Source: Deltaproteobacteria bacterium
Lineage (GTDB): Bacteria > Desulfobacterota > Syntrophia > Syntrophales > UBA5619
Assembly (NCBI GenBank): GCA_021372695.1
Contig: JAJFTY010000044.1
Coordinates: forward strand, 62,001 to 126,000
Direction: 5' to 3'
DNA length: 64,000 bases
In this document: positions 33,987 to 42,376 of the stretch, piece after piece
How positions within the stretch are numbered: the stretch's first letter is position 1
How the letters are laid out: each line of letters begins with the position of its first letter
Position numbers and translations under genes: made by a program
Notes under the pieces: generated by a model
The model's database searches: none
Seen by the model: only the letters and a program-made list of their open reading frames with translations
What the model was told of the DNA's origin: nothing

Positions 33987-35147
33987 ATGGCCGAGGGCGT
34001 CCGCAGAATTGCCGTGGTGATCCCGAAGTACGGCCTCGTCGGGGGGGCCGAGGGTTTTGCGGCCGAGCTCACCGAGAGGCTGGCCTGCGACCCCCGGTTC
34101 GAGATGCACGTCTTCGCAAACCGCTGGGTGCGCTATTCCGATCGTGTCTCGTTTCACCGCGTCCCGATCGTCTCCTTCCCGAAATTCCTGACCACGCCGA
34201 GCTTCGCCTGCTTCGCCGACCGGCAGATCCGGAAGGCGGGGATCGACCTGATCCACACCCACGAGCGGATCTTCCGGGCCGATCTCTTCACGATGCACGG
34301 CGTTCCGCACCGCTACTGGGTCCGCGAGGTGCGCCGCAAGGGCATGAGCCTCTACGACCGGGCCACGGCCCGCGTGGAGGGTCGCCTGATCGCCGATCCG
34401 AACTGCCGCCTCTTCCTTCCGGTCTCCGGGTTGACCGAGGAAATCTTCATCCGCGAATACGACACGGCGCCCGAACGGGTCCGGGTGGTCCATCCCGGCG
34501 TCGATCCCGGCCGCTACGAAGGGCTGGACCGTTCGCGCTGCCGGGAAGAGCTTGCGGGCCGGTTCGGCATTACCCACGGGGAGAGGATCGTCCTCTTCGT
34601 CTCGATGAACTTCGAGGTCAAGGGGCTCGACGCGCTCCTCGGGGGACTGGCGGCACTCGCCCGGAACAGTTCCGCGCCGCCTTTCCGGCTCCTCGTCACG
34701 GGAAAGGGGGACATCCGGAAGTACCGGGCGCTCGCCGCCTCGCTCGGTATCGGCGAGCGGGTCACCTTCGCCGGCGTCATCCCGGGAGCGGAGCTACCAT
34801 CCATCTACGCGGCTGCGGACCTCTATGCGATGCTCTCCCGTTTCGACACCTTCGGCATGGTGGTTCTGGAAGCGATGGCCGCCGCGCTGCCGGTTCTGGT
34901 CAGCGATCGCGTGGGGGCGAAGGATCTCGTCCGGGAGGGGGTCAATGGCTCCATCCTCCGTTCCGATGCGAGACCGGAGGAGATCGCCGGCAGACTCGGC
35001 TCGCTCCTTTCACCTGGGATCCGGGGGCGGATGGGTCAGGCGGCCCGGGAGACGGCCCGCGCGCATACCTGGGACGCGGTCGCCGCGCGCGTGGCGGCGA
35101 TCTACGAAGAGCTTCTGCGGCGCAGCCCCGGAAAGGAGACGCCATGA
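33987..35147 (+). CDS. Family 4 glycosyltransferase (WaaG-like)
   Basis: The 386-residue GT-B protein starts IAVVIPKYGLVGGAEGFAAEL, typical of WaaG-like LPS core glucosyltransferases, and has VVHPGVDPGRYEG, VSMNFEVKGLDALL and FDTFGMVVLEAMAAALPV with the E-x7-E motif. In the core-LPS context it probably adds a hexose to heptose. It overlaps the next gene by 4 nt (ATGA). Confidence 0.87.
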   Translation: MAEGVRRIAVVIPKYGLVGGAEGFAAELTERLACDPRFEMHVFANRWVRYSDRVSFHRVPIVSFPKFLTTPSFACFADRQIRKAGIDLIHTHERIFRADLFTMHGVPHRYWVREVRRKGMSLYDRATARVEGRLIADPNCRLFLPVSGLTEEIFIREYDTAPERVRVVHPGVDPGRYEGLDRSRCREELAGRFGITHGERIVLFVSMNFEVKGLDALLGGLAALARNSSAPPFRLLVTGKGDIRKYRALAASLGIGERVTFAGVIPGAELPSIYAAADLYAMLSRFDTFGMVVLEAMAAALPVLVSDRVGAKDLVREGVNGSILRSDARPEEIAGRLGSLLSPGIRGRMGQAARETARAHTWDAVAARVAAIYEELLRRSPGKETP

Positions 35148-36037
35148 TCGATCTTTCGCTCATCGTCGTCTCCTACAACACCGCCGCCCTCACCCGCGAT
35201 TGCCTGGAGTCGGTGCAGGCGGCCGACACCGGGGAGCGCGAGCTCTTCGTGATCGACAACGCCTCCGCTGACGGAAGCGCCCGGCTGATCGAAGAGCGAT
35301 TCCCGTCGGTCCGCCTCATCGCCAACACCCGGAACCTGGGTTTCGCCGCCGCAAACAACCAGGCGCTTCCCGGCTGCCAAGGGCGCTATCTCTTCTTTCT
35401 GAACCCGGATACGCAGGTCCGGCCGGATGCCTTCGCCCGGGCCGTCTCCTTCATGGACGCAAACCCGCAGATCGGCCTGGCCGGCTGCCGCATCGTCAAC
35501 CCCGACGGCTCCCCGCAGGAGTCGGTCTCCCTCCGCTATCCGGGACAGAAGCACTGCCGCGGTGAACTCGACGGCCTTCCCGGCCGGATCGCCTGCGTCC
35601 TCGGGGCCGCCATGATCGCCCGGACCGGTCTGGTCCGAAACATCGGAGGGTTCGACGAGAGCTTTTTCCTCTACGGGGAGGAGCAGGATCTGGCCCTGCG
35701 AATCCGCCAGTCGGGCTTCGAGATCGGCTTCATCCCCGATGCCGTGGTCGTCCATCACGGGGGACAAAGCGAATCCCCCGCAAACCCCGCCGCGACGTGG
35801 GAGAAGAAGGTCCGGGCAGAAAATATCTTCTACCGGAAGCACTACCGGCCGGAGACGATCCGGCGCATCCATCGGGAGGAGCTGCTGAAGGCGGCCTGGC
35901 GCAGGGCAACGCTCCGTCTGAGCCTCCCCTTCACCCGGGACCCCGAAAAGGTCCGGGCAAAACTCATCCGCTACGAAACCATCGCGCGGATCACGCGGGA
36001 GACGGCCGTGGGGGAGCGTGGCACAGATGGTCCATGA
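35144..36037 (+). CDS. Family 2 glycosyltransferase (rhamnosyltransferase-like)
   Basis: A 297-residue GT2 with LIVVSYNTAALTRDCL, VIDNASADGSARLI, NLGFAAANNQAL, FFLNPDTQVRPDA and FFLYGEEQDLALRIRQSG. ATG 35144 is the correct start: it overlaps the GT4 stop, GGAG lies upstream, and the family begins there; the open frame continues upstream to 33977 only as a shadow of the GT4 gene. It resembles the leftward GT2 at 30512-31441 closely in motif spacing. Confidence 0.88.
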   Translation: MIDLSLIVVSYNTAALTRDCLESVQAADTGERELFVIDNASADGSARLIEERFPSVRLIANTRNLGFAAANNQALPGCQGRYLFFLNPDTQVRPDAFARAVSFMDANPQIGLAGCRIVNPDGSPQESVSLRYPGQKHCRGELDGLPGRIACVLGAAMIARTGLVRNIGGFDESFFLYGEEQDLALRIRQSGFEIGFIPDAVVVHHGGQSESPANPAATWEKKVRAENIFYRKHYRPETIRRIHREELLKAAWRRATLRLSLPFTRDPEKVRAKLIRYETIARITRETAVGERGTDGP

Positions 36038-36139
36038 ATGGAATGCCCGACCGCTCGGCTCATCCTCGCCGAGGAACGGCGCCGATCCGGGAATCGGTGA
36101 TTGGATACCGCTAAAGAGAGATCTGCGGAGAGAGACATT

Positions 36140-37234
36140 GTGACGGTTGCGCGCAAAGAGGAATTCCCCGGGTTCGAAGGCGACATCCTGCTCATCCAGC
36201 TGGGCGATATCGGCGACGTCGTTCTGACTTTACCCGCCATCCGGGCGCTCAAGGAGAACTTCCCGGATCGCAAACTGGTCGCTTGCGTTCGGGACAAGGC
36301 AAGAGATCTCGTGCAGGAGTGCGTCTGGACGGACGGGGTGATCGCGATCGGCAAAGAGAAGAGGGACCTCCGGAACGAGATCCTTCATCAATACAATTTT
36401 TTCCGGGCATTGAGAAAACGGGATTTCGGCCTTGCCGTCGAGTTGAGGACGGGAACCCGCGGCGCCATCCTGGCGTTTCTGTCGGGGGCTCCCTGCCGCA
36501 TCGGACGTTTCGCCGACGACGGCATCTGGTGGCGAAACAGGCTCTTCACCCATCTTGTCCGCCCCGCAAACGAACTGACCCAGTACTCTGCGGAACACAG
36601 CCTGAACATCCTCGCCCCCCTGGATCTGCGCATCCGAAACAGAATTCCCGAGATTGCCGTCTCCGCAGAGCGCAAGAGGGAGGCGCGCGCCCTCTTCGCA
36701 AGGGAAGGCGTATCGGCGGACCGCCCGGTTTTCGCGATCCACCCTTTTTCCCTCTGGAAGTACAAGGAATGGAAAGTCGACCAGTGGGTCCGGCTGGTCG
36801 ATGATCTCATCGAACGTTTTCAATGCGATGTGATCATCACGGGTTCGCCGGACGAGAGGATGAGGGCCCGGGAGATCCTGGAGAAGAGCAAAGGCCACAT
36901 CTTCAATCTGGCGGGCAAAACGCCCATCGGCCTGCTTCCCGCCGTCTTGCAGGCCTGCCGTTTCTTCATCGGAGTCGACACTGCGGCGCTTCACATCGCG
37001 GCTGCGGTCGGAACACCCACGGTCGGCATTTTCGGCCCTTCTTCGCCGATCTGCTGGGCGCCGCGGGGGGAGGGACATTACGTGGTGTCCAGGAAGATGG
37101 CGTGCGTCCCCTGCCGGGACAAGGGGTGTTCGGGAAGCGAAATCAGCCGTTGCCTCGACGAGCTCGGCTACACCGAGGTGAGGGAGAAAGTCGCAGCCCA
37201 TTTTTCCCCGGGCCGCAGAGAAGCGGAAGAATGA
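36140..37234 (+). CDS. Heptosyltransferase-family (GT9) glycosyltransferase
   Basis: A 364-residue GT9 protein with ILLIQLGDIGDVVLTLPAIR, AIHPFSLWKYKEW, and FIGVDTAALHIAAAVGTPT followed by FGPSSP. It ends in a Cys-rich segment like waaC and waaF of this window. It is probably a third LPS heptosyltransferase (WaaQ/RfaQ-like) or a related transferase. GTG 36140 is preferred because GGAG lies 9 nt upstream; TTG 36101, 13 codons earlier, is possible but poorly preceded. Confidence 0.86.
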   Translation: MTVARKEEFPGFEGDILLIQLGDIGDVVLTLPAIRALKENFPDRKLVACVRDKARDLVQECVWTDGVIAIGKEKRDLRNEILHQYNFFRALRKRDFGLAVELRTGTRGAILAFLSGAPCRIGRFADDGIWWRNRLFTHLVRPANELTQYSAEHSLNILAPLDLRIRNRIPEIAVSAERKREARALFAREGVSADRPVFAIHPFSLWKYKEWKVDQWVRLVDDLIERFQCDVIITGSPDERMRAREILEKSKGHIFNLAGKTPIGLLPAVLQACRFFIGVDTAALHIAAAVGTPTVGIFGPSSPICWAPRGEGHYVVSRKMACVPCRDKGCSGSEISRCLDELGYTEVREKVAAHFSPGRREAEE

Positions 37235-37330
37235 AATCTGCGCGGGCCGGCGCTTCGCGGGTGCGGAGGCCGGTGGTGTACCCGCTTTGTATCAGTCTGG
37301 TGCAAAGAGGCCTCACGTAGCGCGATTGAA

Positions 37331-37480
37331 GGGTTTTTCGGGCACCCCGCCGGCGAGCGAAGCGGCCGCAACGGCAACTGTCTGAGCGACGCCAGGCGCG
37401 GAATTCGAAGAATCAGCGGAGCGAAGCGCAGCTAATTTTGCCGTTGCAGCACAGCGAGTCGTTGCGGGGTCGAAAAAGCC
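37331..37480. repeat. Imperfect long inverted repeat in a 372-bp non-coding gap
   Basis: The gap 37235-37606 holds no convincing gene. It contains a left arm (37331-37377) whose reverse complement resembles the right arm (37438-37480): both contain TTGCCGTTGC and a GGGGT...CGAAAAA end. The arms enclose about 60 nt. It may be a dispersed non-autonomous repeat or a structured RNA. A 29-codon frame at 37231-37320 overlaps the stop of the previous gene but has no recognisable features. Confidence 0.5.
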
Positions 37481-37606
37481 TTGTGAGCGCCAGTGAGGCT
37501 TCGGCGCCTCAAATTGAGACACCACCTGAAGGCGCGGCAAATGGACGGCCGATGCGAAATGGCCGCGTCCTAAAGCGGATCGAATCTTGAAAGAGAGGGA
37601 ACGGTC

Positions 37607-38431
37607 ATGGAACATGCCGCTCCGCAATGCATCCTCTGCGGCAGCGCGGAAAGGAACCTGCTTTTCCGTCAGGGGGAGTGGACCATCTACAAATGCAAAG
37701 GGTGCGGCCTGGGCCTCCTCGACCCCCGTCCGGACGCGCTCGAACGGATCCGGCTCTATGAGGGGGCCTATTTTCAAAGCCAGTACGACGGCGGGCTGAA
37801 GGCGGGTTCCCCGGAGATGAAAAAGCGGCTTTCCCAGGAAACGCACCGCGTCCGTTTCATTCGCAAGGTCCGAAAACAGGGCCACGTCGTCGATGTCGGC
37901 TGCGGCATGGGCTATTTTCTCCACGCTTGCCGTCAGGCGGGTTATGACGTTTCGGGGATCGACATCTCGGAGGATTCGGCCGGTTACGTCCGGGGAGAGC
38001 TCAAAATTCCCGTCCGGACGGGCCCGATCGAAAAGATCGACATCTCCGGCGGCTCGGTCGACATCGTCACGATGTGGCATTTCCTGGAGCACACGCCGGA
38101 TCCCCGGATCTACCTGGAACTGGCCCGGCGCTGGCTGAAGGAAGACGGGCTGATCGTCGTGGACGTGCCCAATTATGCGGGAACGGATGCCCGGAAGAGC
38201 TGGGAAGGATGGAAGGGTTGGCAGCTCCCCTTCCATCTGTATCACTTCACGCCGGAGACCGTGACGGCGCTCCTGGACCGTCACGGCTTCGAAGTTATCC
38301 GGACGAAGCGCTACCTGTCGGAATATGTGAAGGAGAAACTCTCACCGATCCCGCTCATCGGCCTTCTTTCCCGCCCCATCGCGCAGCTCTTTTCCGGCCA
38401 CAGCGTGGCTGTCCTGGCAAGGAAGAAATAA
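37607..38431 (+). CDS. SAM-dependent methyltransferase with N-terminal zinc ribbon
   Basis: The 274-residue protein has an N-terminal pair of Cys motifs (CILCGS and CKGCGLG), then a class I methyltransferase core: VVDVGCGMGYFLHAC, GIDISEDSAGYV, and WHFLEHTPDP. This zinc-ribbon plus methyltransferase architecture is common next to O-antigen and core genes. The region VTALLDRHGFEVI is the usual C-terminal strand. GAGGG lies upstream of the ATG. Substrate unknown. Confidence 0.85.
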   Translation: MEHAAPQCILCGSAERNLLFRQGEWTIYKCKGCGLGLLDPRPDALERIRLYEGAYFQSQYDGGLKAGSPEMKKRLSQETHRVRFIRKVRKQGHVVDVGCGMGYFLHACRQAGYDVSGIDISEDSAGYVRGELKIPVRTGPIEKIDISGGSVDIVTMWHFLEHTPDPRIYLELARRWLKEDGLIVVDVPNYAGTDARKSWEGWKGWQLPFHLYHFTPETVTALLDRHGFEVIRTKRYLSEYVKEKLSPIPLIGLLSRPIAQLFSGHSVAVLARKK

Positions 38432-38486
38432 CGTCTCTGCCACCCGGACCGGCCTCTCACGGAGAGGGCTGAATGGAAGAATACGA

Positions 38487-38511
38487 AAGGCGGGGGAAGC
38501 GCCCCCGCCTT
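38487..38511. terminator. Hairpin between convergent genes
   Basis: A 10-bp perfect stem, AAGGCGGGGG with CCCCCGCCTT around a 5-nt loop, lies between the stop codons of the methyltransferase (+) and the YtfJ-like gene (-). The flanking T and A tracts are short, so it is a weak but bidirectional terminator candidate. Confidence 0.6.
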
Positions 38512-38549
38512 CGAGAACTCCTCTCAAACCCCATTCCGGAGCCAGCCTG

Positions 38550-39086
38550 TTACTTTACCTGATACTCCTTGATAATCCCGATCATCTTCGTAAGCTCTTC
38601 CTGAGGCAATTTACCGTTGTAGACATACCGGCAGATCCTTTCCTTGTCGAGGACCACGACGTCGGAGGAGTCATTCTTGAGGCCCCACTGCTTGAGGATG
38701 GTATAATCGGGATCCAGGATGATGGTGGCCCCTGTCTTCTGCTGCTTGCTCTTGATGGCCGACTTCAGCAGGAAATTGGGCATCATGCTCGCCTCAAGAT
38801 TCACGATCCCGAATCCCTCGTACCGCGTCTTGTCCAGGCCGCCAGAATCCCGCTCTTTCTTCAGGGCATCCTCGACATGGTTGTTCGTGTCCTTCTCATC
38901 GGGGTCCACGTAGGCGATGTAGAGAACCTTACCCTTGAATTGCGGATGATCCAGGGAGTACTCCTTGCCGGTCGAGTCCTTCAGCTTGAAGTCCGAGGCC
39001 TTGTCACCGACCTTGAGTTCGGCCGCAACGGCCGCGGAAACGGTCCACAACAACACGAACAGCACTACCAGCACGGTCTTCTTCAT
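38550..39086 (-). CDS. YtfJ-family periplasmic thioredoxin-fold protein
   Basis: The 178-residue protein begins with a Sec signal peptide (MKKTVLVVLFVLLWTVSAAVAA, cleaved near AAELKVG) followed by KVGDKASDFKLKDSTGKEYSL, a peroxiredoxin/TlpA-like opening without a CxxC active site, and the YtfJ-type ATIILDPDYTILKQWGLKNDSSDVVVLDK. ATG 39086 is preferred because AAGGAGGG lies 5-6 nt upstream. The function of YtfJ proteins is unknown. It is divergent from the fatty-acid gene block. Confidence 0.85.
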   Translation of the reverse strand: MKKTVLVVLFVLLWTVSAAVAAELKVGDKASDFKLKDSTGKEYSLDHPQFKGKVLYIAYVDPDEKDTNNHVEDALKKERDSGGLDKTRYEGFGIVNLEASMMPNFLLKSAIKSKQQKTGATIILDPDYTILKQWGLKNDSSDVVVLDKERICRYVYNGKLPQEELTKMIGIIKEYQVK

Positions 39087-39315
39087 ACCTTCCCTCCTTG
39101 ATTGAGTGGTCCCTTTCATGGAAAACGTCTCATAGCGGCGGTCTGTCCCGGGTTTTGGGGGTTCCCGAAATCAGCATGACGGTATTTCAGCGCCCGGCGG
39201 GCTGTATTGCGAGGCGGGGGCATTATAAAGAAAAGGCCGAATCCGATCAAGGGAAAAGAGAGAAAAAACCATGACCGCAGGCAGTTGAATCATCCGGGCG
39301 TCTTTATTCTGTTGG

Positions 39316-39355
39316 AATTTTTTCGTCTCCTGTGTTAAGCACAGACGAAAAATTT
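39316..39355. promoter_or_regulatory. Palindromic element just upstream of the acyl-CoA ligase operon
   Basis: The 285-bp divergent gap 39087-39371 contains a near-perfect 13-bp inverted repeat (39316-39328 and 39343-39355, arm TTTTTCGTCT), with a second nested repeat CTGTG-TTAAG-CACAG at 39330-39344. It ends 16 nt before the start codon at 39372. Candidate roles are an operator for a TetR-type fatty-acid regulator or a 5' leader hairpin. No strong promoter pair was found around it. Confidence 0.5.
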
Positions 39356-39371
39356 AGAGGTAGGAAGAGCC

Positions 39372-40829
39372 ATGAGTCTGGGAAAGATGCTGACGGAAAG
39401 CGCCGCGAAACATGCGGAAAGGGTAGCCGTGATCCACGGCGACCACCGGATCAATTACCGGGATCTGGAGCGGGCAGCGTGCGCCCTGGCCAATCACCTG
39501 CGCGCGGCGGGGTTTGGCCGGGAGGACAAGGTGGCCATCATGCTCCCCAACTGCCCCGAGTTCATCATCGCCTATTTCGGTATCCAGAAGATCGGCGGCG
39601 TGGCCGTGACGCTGAACGTCCAGTCCACCCCCTACGAACTCCGCCACCTTCTGGGAAACAGCGATGCCAGAGGCCTGATCACGCAGGGTTCCCTCGCCAA
39701 ACGGTTCGAGGAGATCCGGGCCGAGCTTCCCCTCTGCCGCTCGCTCATCACGACCAACGGTCTCGACGAACCATCGCCCTTCCTGGATGCCATCACGAAG
39801 GGCCCCTTCACGACGGAGATTCCGGACTTGGGAGACGACGACCCGGCCGTCATGATCTACACCGCCGGGCTCACGGGCAAGCCTCTGGGAGCTGTCCTGA
39901 CGCACAGGAACCTCCTCACCCAGTCCCTGCTCCTCCGGACGATCTGCCACCGGAGCGAGGAGGATATCGGGCTTGCCGTCATCCCCTACTTCCACTCCTT
40001 CGGGGCCGTGGCCAACATGCTGGCGCCGCTCCGGATCGGCGCGGGTGTGGTGCTGATGGAGCGCTTCACCCTCGACGGGATCTTCAGTGCGATCGAAAAG
40101 GAGAGGGTCTCCTATCTCTGCGCCGTTCCGAGACTCTTCCTCGGCATGTATTTCCACGAGGGGGCGGAAAGATACCGGGTCGACGCACTGAAGCTCTGTA
40201 TCACCGGCGGGGCAGCGATGCCGCCGGAGTTCATCCCCGTTTTCGAGCAGAAGTTCAACGTCAAGATCATGGAGGGTTACGGGCTGACCGAAGCGTCCCC
40301 CGTCGCCTCCTTCAGCCGTCTCGAGATGCCTCAGAAACCGGGCTCCATAGGGATTCCCATCCCCAACGTGGCCGCAAAAATCGTCGACGAAGAGGGACGG
40401 GAGCTGCCTCGGGGAAGCGTCGGCGAACTGATCCTCCGGGGAGAGAACGTCATGAAGGGATACTACAAGGCCCCGGAGGCGACCGCGCAGGTCCTCAGGA
40501 ACGGCTGGCTCTACACGAGCGACCTGGGCCGGATGGACGAAGACGGCTACATCTTCCTCACCGGCCGGAAGAAGCGGATGATCATCACCAGCGGCTTCAA
40601 TGTCTATCCCAAGGAGATCGAAATCGTCCTCGGCCTCCATCCCGCCGTTCAGGCGGTGCGGATCGTCGGCAAGGAGGATCTCCTGCGGGGAGAGATCGTC
40701 AAGGCAATGGTCGTGAAAAAACCCGGCGTCGAGGTCGAGGAGCGGGAGTTGCTCCGGCATTGCCGGACCTACCTCTCCTCCTACAAGGTGCCGCGTGAAA
40801 TTGAATTCGTTGCAGAGATCGGAGAATGA
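39372..40829 (+). CDS. AMP-dependent acyl-CoA ligase with atypical phosphate loop
   Basis: The 485-residue adenylate-forming enzyme would activate a fatty or related acid to its CoA thioester. It has EGYGLTEASPV, YTSDLGRMDEDGY and GRKKRMIITSGFNVYPKEIE, all normal. The phosphate-binding loop, usually YTSGTTGxPKG, reads IYTAGLTGKPLGAVLTH, losing the Thr pair and the Lys of PKG. The C-terminal region is short, and the usual catalytic Lys near the end is not evident (SSYKVPREIEFVAEIGE lacks a PRTxxGK motif). It opens the thiolase/crotonase operon and overlaps the thiolase by 4 nt. Activity should be treated as probable, not certain. Confidence 0.82.
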   Translation: MSLGKMLTESAAKHAERVAVIHGDHRINYRDLERAACALANHLRAAGFGREDKVAIMLPNCPEFIIAYFGIQKIGGVAVTLNVQSTPYELRHLLGNSDARGLITQGSLAKRFEEIRAELPLCRSLITTNGLDEPSPFLDAITKGPFTTEIPDLGDDDPAVMIYTAGLTGKPLGAVLTHRNLLTQSLLLRTICHRSEEDIGLAVIPYFHSFGAVANMLAPLRIGAGVVLMERFTLDGIFSAIEKERVSYLCAVPRLFLGMYFHEGAERYRVDALKLCITGGAAMPPEFIPVFEQKFNVKIMEGYGLTEASPVASFSRLEMPQKPGSIGIPIPNVAAKIVDEEGRELPRGSVGELILRGENVMKGYYKAPEATAQVLRNGWLYTSDLGRMDEDGYIFLTGRKKRMIITSGFNVYPKEIEIVLGLHPAVQAVRIVGKEDLLRGEIVKAMVVKKPGVEVEERELLRHCRTYLSSYKVPREIEFVAEIGE

Positions 40830-42184
40830 ACATGGAAAAGGTGCCACAGAAACTGGATTGCAAGATGTCCGAAAAATACGCCAAGGCGCCTGTCGCGGGG
40901 TATGGCGAGAGAAAACCCGATTTGGCCGCCACGGGAAGGAAAAAGAAAGCGGGGCCAAGCCTCCGTCAAGTCGTTATCGTCGAAGCCTGCCGGACGCCCT
41001 ACGGCCGCTTCGGCGGAGCCCTGAAAGGCTTCACCGCTCCGGAGCTCGGGGCTCTCGCGATCAAGGAGGTCCTCCGCCGCACCGGCGGCAAGGTCAAGCC
41101 TGCCGATGTGGATTACGTCTTCATGGGGCAGGTCGTGCCCGCGGGCTGCGGCCAGGTCCCCAGCCGCCAGGCGACGATCCTGGCGGGCCTTCCCGAATCG
41201 GTGCCCAGCATCACCGTGAACAAGGTCTGCTCCTCCGGGATCAAGACGGTCGACCTCGCCGTCCAGATGATCCAGCTCGAAAGGGCCGACATCTGCATCG
41301 CCGGCGGCCAGGAGAGCATGACCAACGCCCCCTTCGGCCTGCCCGAGATGCGCTGGGGGGCCAAGATGGGCCTCCCCTCCCGCCCCGCCGTGGACCTGAT
41401 GGTCAACGACGGCCTCTGGTGCGCCTTCTACACCCGCCATATGGCGCTTCACGGCTCCGAGGTGGCGGACGAGTTCGGCTTCTCCCGGGCCGACCAGGAC
41501 GAATGGGCCCTCCGTTCACAGATGGCCGCTGTGGCGGCGATGAAGGCCGGCCGTCTGGACGACGAGATCTTCCCGGTCGAGATCCGGGAGGGAAAAAAGA
41601 GCGCCGTCATCAGCCAGGACGAGGGACCCCGTCCGGAGACGACGATCGAGGGGCTCTCCAAGCTGCTGCCGGTCTTCGGCCACAAAAGCACCGTCACCGG
41701 CTTGCCCGGAAGCGTCACAGCGGGAAACGCTCCCGGGGTGAACGACGGGGGCGATGTCTGCCTCCTGATGAACGCCGAGAAGGCGGAGGAGCTGGGTCTC
41801 AGGCCGCTCTGCACGATCCTGGACTATGCGGAGGTTTCGCAGCCGCCCAAGGATATCGCGACCGTGCCCGGCCTCGCCATCCGGAAGATCCTGGAGCAGA
41901 ACGACCTGCCCCTGGGCGGAATCGACCTGGTCGAGATCAATGAGGCCTTCGCTGCGGTCGTCCTGGTCAGCGCCCGGTCGATCCTCGGGATGACGAAGGA
42001 GGAGATGTTCGCCAAGGTCAATGTCAACGGAAGCGCCATCGCCTACGGCCATCCCATCGGGGCGACCGGGGCGAGAATCCTGATGACCATGGCCTATGAA
42101 CTCCGGCGGCGCGGCGGAGGCGTCGGCGTCTGCGGCATCTGCTCGGGCGCCGCTCAGGGCGACGCCATGCTGATCCGGGTATGA
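40826..42184 (+). CDS. Acetyl-CoA acetyltransferase / thiolase
   Basis: A 452-residue thiolase. The nucleophilic Cys is in NKVCSSGIKT, the His in GHPIGATGARI, and the second Cys in CGICSGAAQG. Its first 47 residues are an unusual polar extension before the family start (RQVVIVEACRTPYGRFGG). The ATG overlaps the ligase stop. Thiolases of this class cleave or form acetoacetyl-CoA or longer 3-ketoacyl-CoA; with a crotonase nearby, beta-oxidation is the likely direction. Confidence 0.91.
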   Translation: MNMEKVPQKLDCKMSEKYAKAPVAGYGERKPDLAATGRKKKAGPSLRQVVIVEACRTPYGRFGGALKGFTAPELGALAIKEVLRRTGGKVKPADVDYVFMGQVVPAGCGQVPSRQATILAGLPESVPSITVNKVCSSGIKTVDLAVQMIQLERADICIAGGQESMTNAPFGLPEMRWGAKMGLPSRPAVDLMVNDGLWCAFYTRHMALHGSEVADEFGFSRADQDEWALRSQMAAVAAMKAGRLDDEIFPVEIREGKKSAVISQDEGPRPETTIEGLSKLLPVFGHKSTVTGLPGSVTAGNAPGVNDGGDVCLLMNAEKAEELGLRPLCTILDYAEVSQPPKDIATVPGLAIRKILEQNDLPLGGIDLVEINEAFAAVVLVSARSILGMTKEEMFAKVNVNGSAIAYGHPIGATGARILMTMAYELRRRGGGVGVCGICSGAAQGDAMLIRV

Positions 42185-42376
42185 CTCTGAGCCCGCAGTA
42201 AGCAATCAGGCAGTTCCATCCCAGCGGCAAACCATGCCACGAAGCCGCGGTAATCGGGCTATGGCTCCCGACTGGCAGATTGATCCGGCCATTCCTGCGC
42301 AGCGCCGAAGGTGCAGCGCACCGCACCATACTGATTTGTTACGCAACCATCAACCTTTGAAAGGAGACGGAGTCAG

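Noticed and set aside
32391..34577. A 728-codon open frame on the - strand
   Set aside because: It is antisense to the GT39-like and GT4 genes, which have clear motifs; the translation is Asp/Glu/Arg/Gly-rich as expected for a shadow frame.
37231..37320. A 29-codon frame overlapping the GT9 stop
   Set aside because: The ATGA overlap looks like coupling, but the peptide is short, very Arg-rich and without family features; it may only reflect the repeat region.
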